Position numbers and translations under genes: made by a program
Shown here: positions 42,643 through 54,771 of the stretch, piece by piece
Layout of the letters: every line of letters begins with the position of its first letter
How positions within the stretch are numbered: the stretch's first letter is position 1
Notes under the pieces: generated by a model
Database searches by the model: none
What the model was told of the DNA's origin: nothing
What the model saw: only the letters and a program-made list of their open reading frames with translations
DNA from: Reclinomonas americana ATCC 50394
Lineage: Eukaryota > Jakobida > Jakobea > Jakobida
Direction of reading: 5' to 3'
Assembly (NCBI GenBank): GCA_048213135.1
Contig: PS015421.1
Coordinates: 1-64,000 of the forward strand
DNA length: 64,000 bases

Positions 42643-43395
42643 ATGGACTCACCATCAATCGTCTGCAGCCTCACGCAACAGTACATGAGGGAGGCTGTGG
42701 GCGATGATTGCAAGGAAGCACTTGCATTCGAGGCAGCGCTGCGTTCAATTTGTCGTCGTGCACGTGGTCGTACGGCGCTGCAAGCCCAGAGCTCTCCCGC
42801 GACATTAGGATCGATTGATCCCCACGTGCACAACACTTTGAATCCAGCCGGGGAGGAGGTGGTTAACTTCGATACTCCAGTGGCCACTCATTCACGTATA
42901 CTCCGCCGGATTACTGGATTCCCGAGATTTCGCAATACAACCCAAGGGATTTCGTTACTGCGCCATAAGATGCACAGCGATTCGCCGCTGTCCGCTTTGA
43001 CTGATGAAAACTTCTCATGGCCAAGGTCGATGTCGACACATACACTTGGCTCTTTATTGATTCGGTTGCGTATATACCCCCGCGCAACTATGGCATGTTG
43101 TCGCCACTGGCGTGATTGATTCCACTGACCTACGGAGCGCATGCCTTTGGTCAGCCACGCGTTGCGACGCACGTAATTGGACAAGGCAGGAAAGGCAAGC
43201 ACTTCCTCGCGAAAAGGCACTCGCCTCCCACGCAAGTCCCCCTGACCCGCTTTCTTCGCAAACACCGCCGCCGTCTCCGCCTCTCGCAAGCGTCACCACA
43301 TATCCGCTATATTTCGCATATCCCATCTGCGAGAACTCGTGACAGCGACAAAAATCGTCTTTCCTTATCGGGCGCACACCTGCCAATTCCGTAAG
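42643..43395 (+). pseudogene. possible decayed coding region without introns
   Basis: From 42643 an ATG opens a 158-residue frame (MDSPSIVCSLTQQYMREAVG...). From about 42882 a different frame looks more protein-like: YTPPDYWIPEISQYNPRDFV, stop, AQRFAAVRFD, two stops, KVDVDTYTWLFIDSVAYIPP with RNYGMLSPL, stop, LIPLTYGAHAFGQPRVATHV. No canonical introns reconcile these. The region lacks the CT/GT simple repeats seen almost everywhere else. It may be a broken gene or a degraded insertion; I do not recognise the family. Confidence 0.3.
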
Positions 43396-43586
43396 ATGCC
43401 GCAACCTCCAATTTTCACCCTTGTTTGTTTTTTTTTCGCTGGTGCTTGGTGAGCAGTGACCGTCGACCCCCAAACCACCCCCGCCCTCGATTTCCTCTCC
43501 TCGCCTCGACAGTGCCCACCACCCCTTGAGACAACCACGCCCTGCCTGCGCTCCGGTATCAAATTCACTCACACTGCCCGCAAATT

Positions 43587-44456
43587 ATGATCATGTCAGA
43601 ACGTGGCCTGTCGCCCTCCTCTCCCACCTCATCCACCTCCTCGTCATCCACCGCACCCGCCGGCGGCTACCCCTCACGGCGTGTCACACGGCGAGAGGTA
43701 TGTGTGTGCTCTCTCTCTCCCTCTCTCTCCACCACCCTCACTGCGCACGTGTGTGTGTGTTCAGACTGCACTCCTCGAGGACGTGTATCAACGCAATCCG
43801 TACCCAACGCGCGAGGAGAAGGAGGTGTTGGCCAACCAGCTGCAGACATCATGGTGCGTGCGTGGGCGTGATGCGTTTTGTGTGTGTGTGTGTGCACGCG
43901 ACTCGCTTTTCCCATCGTGCATCTTTCTTGATGCCCTAATTTCCCCTTTTTTAGTGATGGTGAGCCTCACGTGTACATACCTTCGTGTTTCTCTCTCGCG
44001 CTTTCCGCTCGTGCTTCGTCCGCTCGTTGTTTATCTGTATGTGCGCGTAGAGTTACATGTGCGGCGTGTGTCGCATTTCTTCTGTCTCTGTGGAGCACTG
44101 CGGCTTGTCCGTGTTCGGATGTTGTTGACTGTGTGTCTCAACCCATTCCTGTGTGGGGCACTCGCTTCGTACACGTTCACACGCTATCTCCCTACGTCTA
44201 TTGTCTTTGTGTCTCTTTAGACTGCGCATCGCGACGCTGATGAAAAAAGATGCGATCTCATTACGCTGGCTGTCCTTTCGCACGGGTTTCTTCCTTTTTT
44301 GTCATTATAATTGGTGGGCGGCATCTTTGCTGCTGTCGAGAAGGATCTGATGCAGACAACTGCTGCGTGGTTCCCTTTCTTCTGTTTCGTATCTCTTCCA
44401 TTCTCTGCCACTCATTTGCTTCCCTTCTCCCTGTAGAACTGAAACTTGCGTGTTTC

Positions 44457-44533
<77 letters not shown>

Positions 44534-45401
44534 ACTCTNNNNNNNNNNNNNNNNNNNNNNNNNNNNNNNNNNNNNNNNNNNNNNNNNNNNNNNNNNNNNN
44601 NNNNNNNNNNNNNNNNNNNNNNNNNNNNNNNNNNNNNNNNNNNNNNNNNNNNNNNNNNNNNNNNNNNNNNNNNNNNNNNNNNNNNNNNNNNNNNNNNNNN
44701 NNNNNNNNNNNNNNNNNNNNNNNNNNNNNNNNNNNNNNNNNNNNNNNNNNNNNNNNNNNNNNNNNNNNNNNNNNNNNNNNNNNNNNNNNNNNNNNNNNNN
44801 NNNNNNNNNNNNNNNNNNNNNNNNNNNNNNNNNNNNNNNNNNNNNNNNNNNNNNNNNNNNNNNNNNNNNNNNNNNNNNNNNNNNNNNNNNNNNNNNNNNN
44901 NNNNNNNNNNNNNNNNNNNNNNNNNNNNNNNNNNNNNNNNNNNNNNNNNNNNNNNNNNNNNNNNNNNNNNNNNNNNNNNNNNNNNNNNNNNNNNNNNNNN
45001 NNNNNNNNNNNNNNNNNNNNNNNNNNNNNNNNNNNNNNNNNNNNNNNNNNNNNNNNNNNNNNNNNNNNNNNNNNNNNNNNNNNNNNNNNNNNNNNNNNNN
45101 NNNNNNNNNNNNNNNNNNNNNNNNNNNNNNNNNNNNNNNNNNNNNNNNNNNNNNNNNNNNNNNNNNNNNNNNNNNNNNNNNNNNNNNNNNNNNNNNNNNN
45201 NNNNNNNNNNNNNNNNNNNNNNNNNNNNNNNNNNNNNNNNNNNNNNNNNNNNNNNNNNNNNNNNNNNNNNNNNNNNNNNNNNNNNNNNNNNNNNNNNNNN
45301 NNNNNNNNNNNNNNNNNNNNNNNNNNNNNNNNNNNNNNNNNNNNNNNNNNNNTCGTACGTACGAACGTACGTACGTCGTCGTCGTCGTTCGTTCTTCTTC
45401 G

Positions 45402-45438
<37 letters not shown>

Positions 45439-45468
45439 TTCCTCCGTACGTACGTACGTACGTACGTC

Positions 45469-45528
<60 letters not shown>

Positions 45529-46427
45529 CTCTCTCTCTCTCTCTTGCACACCTGCCACTGCATTTCTGTATTTCCTTCCTTTGTTCTCCTCTCCCCCTTC
45601 CACTCACTCACCTCCTCCCTCCTCTTAGTCTCTGCTTTCCTTCTGTCTCTTTCTCTATTCATCCATCCCTGCTGTCTCTTTTCCTCACTCACCTCCTCCT
45701 CCTCTTCCTTTCCCCCACCACAGGAACGTGATCAACATCTGGATGCAGAATCGCCGCGCCCGCGAACGCAAGATGCTCCGCGAACACGGCATGGATCCAC
45801 CTCCTCGCCTGCCTCCTGTTGGCGGTGAGACTGCGGCCACTGCTGTCGATGGCATGGTCGGTGTCGAGTATCCGTATCACCAACATCAGCAGCAGCAGCA
45901 CCACCACCACCACGCGCAGCAACATCAGCATCACGATGCGTACTACCAACTGCCGCCACCACCACCACCGCGCATGTTTGTGCCGCCGCCGTCGATGGAT
46001 GTCGACCACGTGTATGGTACCGTGCAACCGATGGCGGCCCCCGCACGAGCTTCGCCTTCGCCCTCCGCCACGTCCTCGTCGTCGAAGCGCGGTGGTCGTA
46101 GCTCCACGGCCGCCGCCAACAAGGCCATGGGACACGCCTGGTCGGCACACTCGCTGTTTGACGCCAGTGGCGGGCAGTGGATCGACGGCCGGTCGCCCAG
46201 CTCCGACGATGTCTCCACCACGTCGTCGACCACAAGCTCCACCACCACCAGCGCCTCGGGAAGGTGTGTGTATCTCCGTATCTGTATCTGCATCTCCACC
46301 TGTTTTTCTCACACCCAACTCCATGTGTTGCAGTTCGACTGCCTCACTGCTGCAACAGTTTTCGCGCCCTCCCGAGACCCCATCGCCGTTTGCCAGTGTC
46401 GCCGCTAGCTATGCGCGTGCGATGCCC

Positions 46428-46458
<31 letters not shown>

Positions 46459-47369
46459 TTTTGTGCGCACCTGTACTGCCCGCTGCCGTGGTGGTCGTGC
46501 ATCCGTCGGCTGCAGTTTACGCACCGCCACCGCCGGCCTCAGCGGCGGTGCCGGCCAGCGAAGTGTCACTGCCGCGCGAAATGTTTGAGCCGCTGCACTT
46601 TGCCACTGTGCAAACACAGCTGGCGTCGCACTCGGGCATGGTGATGGTGGTCGACTCGATGTGGAACATTCGCTTCTGCAATCCCATGACGCGCGATCTC
46701 ATGGGTCTCACGGAGGCCGTGGCCAGTGTTCCGTTGCGTACACAGCACAGACGGAGAGTGGGAGGAGACAGAGTGGGAGTAGAAAGCACTCTTGTTTGTC
46801 ATTTCCACTCTTGTTCCTGCTGACCTTCTTCTCAGACAGTGGGGAGAGACAGAGTGGGAGTAGAAAGCACTCTTGTTTGTTCTTTTCCACTTCTCCGTCA
46901 TTCACGTCCACTTCCCTGTTTCACTCCTCTCTCTCATTCGCTCACTCTGTTCCCTCACTCTTCGTGCTTGTTGCTTCTCTCATACACGCACTATCTCCTT
47001 AAGCTTCCCCTTGTGACTATCGCCTTCCTCTTGTGACTCTCGCCTTCCCCTTGTGACTCTCGCCTTTCTCTTGTTGTCCCTCCCGCTCACCTTCTTCTCC
47101 TCCTCCATTGCAGTCTGAGCACTGTGGACCTGCCGTGCACTCCGACGCTGTTCGAGGTGCTGGGCGCAATGATCAACGGCGGTCTCAACATGTGCGTGCG
47201 CACCTCGCCACCGTGGGTGGTGCAGAGATCGCCCAAGCTGGCGTATGGCGTCTCTGCTGCGGCCTCCGAGAGAATGGTGGTCATGTCGTGCGTGGGCCGA
47301 CAACTGGTCGACACGGATCAGTTTGGCGGTGCACTGTTTGCGGTGGTGACCACGGTACACCCGGTCTAA
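43587..47369 (+). CDS. homeodomain protein with a PAS-like C-terminal region
   Basis: Ser/Thr-rich start (MIMSERGLSPSSPTSSTSSS), then a homeodomain over three exons: RRVTRRE / TALLEDVYQRNPYPTREEKE with VLANQLQTS / W-NVINIWMQNRRARERKML. W48, N51 and R53 are present; position 49 is Met instead of the usual Phe. The large middle intron (43856-45723) holds an 814-N gap and CT and ACGT repeats; its phase-2 join restores exact homeodomain length. Next come His/Gln/Pro/Ser-rich regions, then a PAS-like stretch HFATVQTQLASHSGMVMVVD and MWNIRFCNPMTRDLMGL. After an intron (46733-47113, donor GTTGCGTA) follow LSTVDLPCTPTLFEVLGAMI and a hydrophobic end, VGRQLVDTDQFGGALFAVVT, with stop 47369. A likely DNA-binding regulator. 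Confidence 0.85.
44461..44524. repeat. (CT)n microsatellite in the homeobox intron
   Basis: About 64 bp of pure CT followed by ACTACTACTACT and the 814-N gap 44539-45352. Confidence 0.95.
45353..45540. repeat. ACGT and CT simple repeats in the homeobox intron
   Basis: TCGTACGTACGAACGTACGT, GTCGTCGTCGTTCG, a CT run, CCGTACGTACGTACGTACGT, then a 60-bp CT run. A closely similar GTACGTACGTACGTAG block lies at the other contig edge at 57161. Confidence 0.9.
46753..47075. repeat. direct repeats in the last homeobox intron
   Basis: AGAGTGGGAGTAGAAAGCAC plus TCTTGTTTGT occurs at about 46770 and again at about 46851. Further on, CTTGTGACTCTCGCCTTCC recurs three to four times between 47000 and 47070. 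Confidence 0.85.
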
Positions 47370-48223
47370 CGCAAACCTGCTGCTGCCACTGCTTTTTGAG
47401 TTTTTTTGTTGATCTAGACATTTTGCGAGTTTTTTTCCTATTGTTAAGTGTTTTGCGAGAATTTCCCTTCCCTTCCCTTCTTGGTGCGGCTACGGTGGGC
47501 GTCCGTGAGCGGGACCCACATTTTTGCTCCTCTTATAGACCGTTTTTTTTGGTGTTGTCGTCAACTGCGTGTGTACGAGTATTTGTTCCTAATCATAGAC
47601 GACTTATTACTGCACTTGTGTTGTACGAAGAAAACAATTTTTGCATTGAAATGAATCCATCTTACATGACGCGCGCGGTCCATCATTCCCTGTGGCTACT
47701 ACAGATCGTCGGCAAAGCTCACTGCCTGGTGTGCCAGCTTGCAAAAGTTGACAAACTCGTCTCGACTGCATCAATGAGTTTGTTGTTAGTGCCTGCCACA
47801 CAGTACGTACTACTGCTCTCTCTCTCTCCCTCCTCTTCTGTCTCTTACCCACGCGTGCATCCACTGACTGAGTACTGCTTCCTTGCTGTCTTGTCCTCCT
47901 CTCGCCCTCTCTGTGGTTGCATCAAAGTGTCTCGGGGTATTTGCTCCTTCCCCATTTACTCCCTCTTCTTCTGTCTCTTTTCCCTGCTGCCTCAGAGATC
48001 CGCCCCTTTGCTTGCACACACCTCTCTTCTCACTCTCCTCGCTGACTCTGCTGAGCAATCACACACAAACCACACATTATCGGGCTTCACGACAACAAGC
48101 TGCATGTGCTCACGAAACATAGAGAAGGAAGGAGAAGGGCTGTGAAGAGCTAATCTTCTTCTGCCAGTTGTAAGCTAACACTCTATTCCTCCCCCTGCTC
48201 CCTCTCCCCTTCTCCCTTCCCAT
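47370..48223. other. no gene seen between convergent genes
   Basis: 3' flanking sequence of the homeobox gene (T-rich 47400-47470) followed by CT-rich sequence to the EF-hand gene end. No coding exon could be supported. Confidence 0.5.
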
Positions 48224-51200
48224 CTACCTGAGTACACCATCCGCATTGCGATCGAACGCGCCGAGCAATTCGGCCATGTCCTCCGCCGTCGGCTCGGGTG
48301 TCAGCGCCACCTCGGGCGACAGTTGGATGAGCACTGTGTGTGTGCGACACACGAGTCGTCAGTGTTACTCAATGAGAAGCACACGCATCATCAACGAAGC
48401 ACTTGCCTTGTCGCAGCTCGAGCACCGCCACCAGCAGCTCATTCTGGTCAATGAATCCACTCTTGTCGCGATCGTATCTTGTGAACACCGAGGCGACCTC
48501 GTGCGCAAACTCGTCCGAATCAAAATACTACGCACATGCGGACAGACTTAGTGATGGCGACAGCAAGTGATAGAAGGGTCACCAGAAGGCACCTCGCGCA
48601 TCTCGGCCAGGGAGCGACTGGCAGGAACCTCCGCACTCTCGGCATCGACATCACCCACTGGTACCGCCAAGTCTACCTCGCGTTCTTCGTCGGCACCGTC
48701 GTGTGACTGCTGACGACGACGCAGTGGGTAAGTGCGATGCGCTGTACAGGAACCAGATTTTGTGCCGCGCAACGCACCTGCGCACGCTGTTCTGCGAGTG
48801 CGGCTGCTTGCTGCGCCCTGATGAGCACCAGCATTACTTGCTTCATATAGATGCCGAATTCTTGCTCGCTCAAAACGCCTGGCGAGGGAAAGAAATCATG
48901 AGTTCACGCACGACTCCGCATACACATCATCGCGCACACCATCATGATTGCGATCGAGTTGGTGAAGAGTGTCTCTCGATTGCTCCTCTGACGGTGGCCG
49001 CTGCTCCAGCATGGCCGGCTGCACCGAGGCCAGACGATTCCACACATCGCACACAACCTTGTGGATCTCCTTCTCGTCGATAAAGCCAGACGAATCACTG
49101 TCGTAAAAGGCAAACGTCGAGGCGACAATCTCGTTGAACTGCTCCGATTCCAAGAACTCGCCAATAACATCAACCTCGCCATCGCCGGCCTCCTCCTCCG
49201 CCTCCTCCTCCTCGTACTAAACATCAAGCGACAGTGAATAGGCGAATACTTGGCGACAGAAAGTGGCTTCGGCTACTCAACTCTTGCCGACGTCGGTGCC
49301 GAGAACTGCAGCGCGCAGTGTCGTCAGACGGCGAGACCAGACAATCAAAGACAACTAACTATTCCACACAAACCTCCACACCGCTGGCCACCAACTCCTC
49401 CACTGTCAGCATTGTCGACAGCACGTGCCGCAAGAACACGGCAAACTCGTCGCGGTCGAGGAACCTGAGTNNNNNNNNNNNNNNNNNNNNNNNNNNNNNN
49501 NNNNNNNNNNNNNNNNNNNNNNNNNNNNNNNNNNNNNNNNNNNNNNNNNNNNNNNNNNNNNNNNNNNNNNNNNNNNNNNNNNNNNNNNNNNNNNNNNNNN
49601 NNNNNNGCGTGTCAGCCACATGCCGGCAGTCCGTGCACATGATGCTCAACAACCAAAAAAAACACACCCGTCACGATTAAATCGATCAAACTGCGACATG
49701 GCCGCCTGCACCTTGTCAAAGGTCGGCGCCTCCTCCTCTGCCACCGTCGGTACCACTTGCGCTAGTCCTGCGACAGTCCAAGAACTATTCAGCAACAGTC
49801 CATCCAGATCAACAACGCACTTCCACTGCGCGGCTCAACTGTTCCAGAAATCGAGCACGGCATTCAGCAATTCGTGCACATCGATCGAGCCCGACTGGTC
49901 GTGGTCGTACGCGGCAAACGACTCGTCGAGAATCACCGCAAACTGCGGCGATGCGAAGAACTTGAGGAGGAACTCGGTGTGTTCACCGCCGGCATCCATG
50001 CCACGCAGGTCGCCGTCGACAGCCGGTGGCTATTTATCCAAGATTGGTGAGCAACATCATGCACACACACGCGCGCACCACCTCTTTCCCCACTCGCTCA
50101 CAGACTCACTGACACACACAGCACACACATCTGAGAACACACACAGCACACATACACACACAACACACATACACACACACAGCACGCATACATCGGCGAA
50201 CACACACACACCACCTCTTCTCCCACTCGCACACACACATCTGCACACACACATCTGCGAACACACACACACCACCTATTCCCCCACTCGCACATCTGCA
50301 AACACACGCACACCACCTCTTCCCCCAATCGCACACACACAACAGAGACACACAACAGAGACACTTCCAAGCAGCGATGCTTACCATCCACGGACGAGAA
50401 TCCACCTGCACATCAACGAGAGCAGTCAGCACAACAGAGAGAGTCGGGCTTCGAAAATAAAGACAGCAGCGAACGCACCCGCAAATACTTGAGCACCAGA
50501 TCGCCCACAAACAGAGCGAATTCGTTGCCGTTGAGATCGTCTTGCGACGTGATCAACGAGAGCACCGATCTCGCAAAGTCGGTGGTTGGCGGCGGAATCG
50601 AGGACAAGTCCGGAATGATACCGGTGAGATCTGATGTCGGGCAAGCGATGAATATCCTTCGCAGCGCGAAATCACCAACGACAAGGCACGAGCGGGTGCG
50701 TCACGCAACAGTCCCAGATTTGCGGCACGGAACGCAGCACATCGCGTGCATCCACCAGGCCCTCACCCGTGGCATCCCACTCCGAAAACAGTCCCTCAAT
50801 CACCGCCTGCTTGAAGTGATCCGACTGCAGCAGCTCCTCCATCGGATCGCCACCACCCGCTCCCGGCTCGCCCAGCTCATCGTCCCCTGTGTCCTCGTAC
50901 ACACCCGCACTGCCGTCTGTCTCATTGTCGAGACCAATCGAATCGCCGGCCTCGAACTCAACAGCCGCATGCTGCGGATGATTGTCGATGGGAGCTGCCG
51001 CAGAGGCGGCCGCTGCAGACACAGCAGAGGCGGAGGCAGGCGCAGGAACCTGTGCCTGTGGCTGCGACACCGCCGCCGTCGCCGACGGTGGCATGTGCGA
51101 CTGACTGCCCTTGGCCGGCGCGGGAATGTGATGCTTGAGCGTGCCAGGCGGCAGTCGGCGCACCGCTCCCGCCGGCGCCCCCACCGTCAGCGCCACATAC

Positions 51201-51734
51201 GGTCCGCCCTCCTTCTCGTTGGCCTTGTGCCGCGCACGCAGCTTGTCGGCAATCTCCTCCTTAACGTGTTGCCCATCTGTTGCCTCGTTGATGAGTGATA
51301 TCATAGAGATGAACGAGATGTCCTTTTCTCTCTCCCAGTGTGTGTGTGTACGTATCACTGTAAAGTTCCCTTGCGCTCTCATCCCTTCCAGGCCCCGTGT
51401 CTCTGTCTTGTTGCTGCGTGCCTCTCTCTCTCTCTCCCGCTCTCTCTGTGCCTTGTTATTCTTCTTTCTCTCTGCAACTCACCCTTCGCGGTCTCCTTGT
51501 ACTCTGGAAACGGCAGCGGATGACCACCACATTCGGCCAAGAAGCTGCACCGCACACGCATCAGCACCTCACACACACAGTCTTCCTTCTCTCTCCTCAG
51601 ACTCACTTTGCAGCGAAATGGTACAACGACGACGGTTTGGCGCGAGCCACTGCCTTGATCAGCTTCTTCACGGCCTCGGCAAACTGGTCAGGAACAGGCA
51701 CTTGTTCCACAGAATGCAGCTTTGAGAAATCCAT
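48224..51734 (-). CDS. RIIa-like domain plus multiple EF-hands
   Basis: Start MDFSKLHSVEQVPVPDQFAE then AVKKLIKAVARAKPSSLYHF with AAK/FLAECGG: the P-x-x-F...L...REP..LY.FAA.YF pattern of the RIIa dimerisation/docking domain found in axonemal and sperm proteins. A linker rich in Ala/Pro/Gln follows. EF-hand motifs: FSEWDATGEGLVDARDVLRS, YDHDQSGSIDVHELLNAVLD, YDSDSSGFIDEKEIHKVVCD, LDRNHDG, YDRDKSGFIDQNELLVAVLE and FDRNADGVL, ending near 48224. At least four loops have good calcium ligands (D-x-D-x-S-G-x-I-D-x-x-E). A 136-N gap (49471-49606) falls inside. Probably a flagellar or cytoskeletal calcium sensor (inference). The start is 52 bp from the divergent LAMTOR4 ATG. Confidence 0.8.
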
Positions 51735-51786
51735 TGCTCGTCACAACGATTGATATGAAAACGACTGAGGTCTGTTCGTCGGCCGG

Positions 51787-51977
51787 ATGGTGAATCACAC
51801 ATCGGAAACACGCACAATGGTGCGTCGAGGCTCTCTCTCTGTGCACTGCGTGTGCCTGTGCGCTTGTGTGTGTGCAACTGTGTTAACTGACATCGCATGT
51901 GCGGGCAGGCTCTGTCACTTGAGTTCTCGGCACAAAAGTCGCTGCTGCAGTCGCTGGAGGCGGTGCACAATCAGATC

Positions 51978-52022
<45 letters not shown>

Positions 52023-52506
52023 CTGTGTGTGTATACACGTGTGTCTGTGTCTCTCTATACATGCGCACACAGTGCGTGTGTGAGTGTGTGTGCGCATGCT
52101 CGACAATGTCCACACACTCACACTCTCACTCTCTCTCCACCAGGCGTGGCCGTGATGAACAACGACGGACACATTGTGGAAGTTGCGTCTCTCTTTGCTT
52201 CCTTCTCTTCCTTTGCCTCCACAGCAATCTCATTGGAGAGCATGTGTGCAGAAATCTGGCGAGGTGTCGGAGGACGACGCACAGCAGATCTTTATGCTGC
52301 TGCAAGACACACACAGCTTGTTGAGCACGGTCGGTGATCCGTCGCTGCAACGTGTCACCAGTTGCGACTACGTGTGATGAGAAAAAAAAAAGGAGAAATC
52401 ACTCTTTGATTCACCCTCTTTTCCGATTGCAGTCTCGTTCCGTGCCGCGTCGTATGTCATCACCATGGGCAACGATCGGATATACGTGGTCAAGAAGCGC
52501 TTGTGA
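51787..52506 (+). CDS. LAMTOR4: LAMTOR4-like Ragulator subunit
   Basis: Small roadblock-fold subunit of the Ragulator complex that holds Rag GTPases and mTORC1 on lysosomes. Exons in phase: MVNHTSETRTM, ALSLEFSAQKSLLQSLEAVH with NQI, GVAVMNNDGHIVE, KSGEVSEDDAQQIFMLLQDT with HSLLSTVGDPSLQRVT, and SFRAASYVITMGNDRIYVVK ending KRL. The pattern G-x-hVE-SGE(V/L)-D-...-L and the C-terminal S...Y.IT....RIYVVK matches LAMTOR4. Introns 52182-52251 and 52361-52432 start GTTGCGTC and GTTGCGAC; the second intron contains a TG repeat in its upstream neighbour (51980-52020). About 110 residues, close to the human protein. Confidence 0.8.
51979..52021. repeat. (TG)n microsatellite in a LAMTOR4 intron
   Basis: About 21 TG units directly after the donor GTGTGTG of the second LAMTOR4 intron. 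Confidence 0.95.
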
Positions 52507-52595
52507 TGGAGCTGGTGTTTTGTTTTGTGGGTGATCTGTGTGGAGAACCTCTTGAGAGAGGGGGAGGGGAGAGAATTAACCGAGTTGTGTGTCAT

Positions 52596-53666
52596 TCATT
52601 TGTCGCTTCCGGTCATGTGTACATCGCCGCGGCCTCCTCCACTTGCTCCTCCACCGCCGCCTCCTCCCGCTATTGCGGAAGATGCGGAGGCTGATGAGGG
52701 TCCGGTGGAGGAGCCATTCGCTGCTGATGCTGCCGCCGCTGCTGCTGCTGCTGCGGCTGCTGCTTGCGCGGCCGCCTGCTGTTGCATCTGCTGCTGTGTG
52801 GTGGTGGAGGAGGAAGAGGAGGAGGACGACCCGGATGTTGGCCAGCCTTGGATGTGCATGAGGTAGCGCAGGTTGCGGTCGAGATTCTTCATGTTGCTGC
52901 GCTTGGGATCGTTGGAGCCGACAGTCTGCGTGGCGAGGTGAGAGCGATGATGCGATGGGGAGCAGGGACCGCAGACACGCGCAACTACAATGTTGACTGA
53001 GGCACACTTGGGCGGCAAGTGCAATCCGTTGTCCTTGAGTTGGGTGCGGAGATCGGTGACCAGGCTGTCCAGGTGACTCTTGTCTGCGTCGAGGGCATGA
53101 GATGGAAGGAATCAAGAGGCGGCGGAGCGAAGAGCAAACGTAGCGCAACGCTCAAAATCAAGCGAGGTGAAGCCGCAGTCAAAGGCCGAGTCGCTGGGAT
53201 GAGAGACGTGAGAACCCCGGAAAGTGTGAGGAGAGAGAGAGAGAGAGAGACGACACGGGACGAAACATGGCATCAAACAGGGCGGTAGCCTCGGTGCGCG
53301 TCTGCTCCAACAGGGCGCGAGCCTTCTCCACCGCCGTCACATCACGATCGCACGTGTTGTCTTCGCGCTGCCGGCACATGTTCTCAAACTGCAGTCTCCG
53401 CTGCTTATCCTGCACCAGCACCAGTGAGCCGACACAAAAATGGACTGCCGCCCTCACTGCACGCAACAAACGGCGGCGCCTGTGCTTGCGGAACGGTGTT
53501 AGGAGCGCGCATTGCCAGTGCTTGTTGCTGCTGCTGTTGCTGTTGTTGCTGTTGCTGTTGTAGCTGCTGCTGCTGTATCTGTAGTTGTTGTTGTTGTTGT
53601 TGCTGCTGCTGCATTTGTTGTTGTTGCTGCTGCTGCTGTTGTTGTTGTTGTTGTTGTTGTTGAATG

Positions 53667-53711
<45 letters not shown>

Positions 53712-53756
53712 TGTTGCTGTTGCTGTTGTTGCTGCTGCTGCTGCTGAGGGTGCATG

Positions 53757-53788
<32 letters not shown>

Positions 53789-54219
53789 GTGGATGGCGGC
53801 GAGCTGCTGTTGGTAGATTTGCTGCTGCTGCTGCTGCTGCTGTTGCTGCTGCTGGTGTTGTTGCTGTTGCTGCATGTACTGCTGCTGCTGTTGTTGTTGC
53901 TGCTGTTGCTGCTGTTGTTGTTGATACTGCGCAGCGGTCACTCGTGCCGCTTGCTGCTGCGGCTGTACCTGCTGCTGAACCGGCTGCTGCACTTGCTGCA
54001 CGGGTTGCTGCTGCACTGGCTGCTGCTGCGTCGTATAGTACTGCATCGGCTGCGGCGCAACCATGGTCTGCGACGCGGTCGGCGTCGCCGCAGTCGCCAC
54101 CACCTGGCCCCTCGGCATCGCCGCCATGTACTGTGGCGTCGACGGCGCCGCATACGTGGCAGGCGACTGGTTCTGCTGTGGAGGCTGCTGCGGCACCGGC
54201 GGCGGTGGCTGCTGTAACC

Positions 54220-54259
<40 letters not shown>

Positions 54260-54386
54260 CATGGCTTGCCACTGCACCGCGAATCACACTGTCAATCACA
54301 TCGATTCGCACACACATCGACACACACGCGCACCTGTTGCTGTTGCTGCTGTGGATGTTGTTGTTGCACTGGCTGCTGCTGTTGCT

Positions 54387-54423
<37 letters not shown>

Positions 54424-54723
54424 ATAATACGCTGCTGCTACAGCTGCTGCGTGTTGTTGTTGCTGCTGTTGTTGTTGCTGTTGTTGCTGTTGTTGTTGGT
54501 GAGTCACCGCCATGAACGCTGCTGCTGCTTGCTGCGCTGTGTTGGAGCCATAGTGTGGTTGTGGTTGTTGTTGTTGTTGTTGAGGTGGTGCCTGCGCAAC
54601 CACAGCTCCATATTGTGGCGGCACTGTTGTCGGCGGAGGTCCGTGTGTGTGCGCAACAGGAGGCGGGGGAGGAGGTGGAGGGAGCGGCGGCTGAGCGTAT
54701 GTTGGCGTGTATGGGTAACTCAT
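52596..54723 (-). CDS. polyglutamine protein, possibly transcriptional coactivator
   Basis: Start MSYPYTPTYAQPPLPPPPPP at 54723. The first about 400 residues are dominated by long glutamine runs with Pro/Ala/Val interruptions. An intron (53410-53467, donor GTTGCGTG) joins APPF to DKQRRLQFENMCRQREDNTC and VEKARALLEQTRTEATALFD, a helical region. Then KSHLDSLVTDLRTQLKDNGL with HLPPKCASVN, SNDPKRSNMKNLDRNLRYLM with HIQGWPTSG, then Ser, Gln, Ala and Gly runs and the end DVHMTGSDK. The non-repetitive C-terminal helices are the best handle for family searches; I do not recognise them with confidence. Polyglutamine of this kind is common in Mediator and chromatin proteins. Converges with LAMTOR4 (89 bp between stops). 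Confidence 0.75.
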
Positions 54724-54771
54724 CGCACAACGAGATGGAGTCCAACACGACCGACGCTTGTTGTCCTGCTT

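Noticed and set aside
53424-54515. Long plus-strand frames of poly-Leu, poly-Val and poly-Cys opposite the polyQ gene
   Set aside because: They are antisense shadows of CAG/CAA repeats. The minus frame has a start, phase-matched introns and non-repetitive helical exons.
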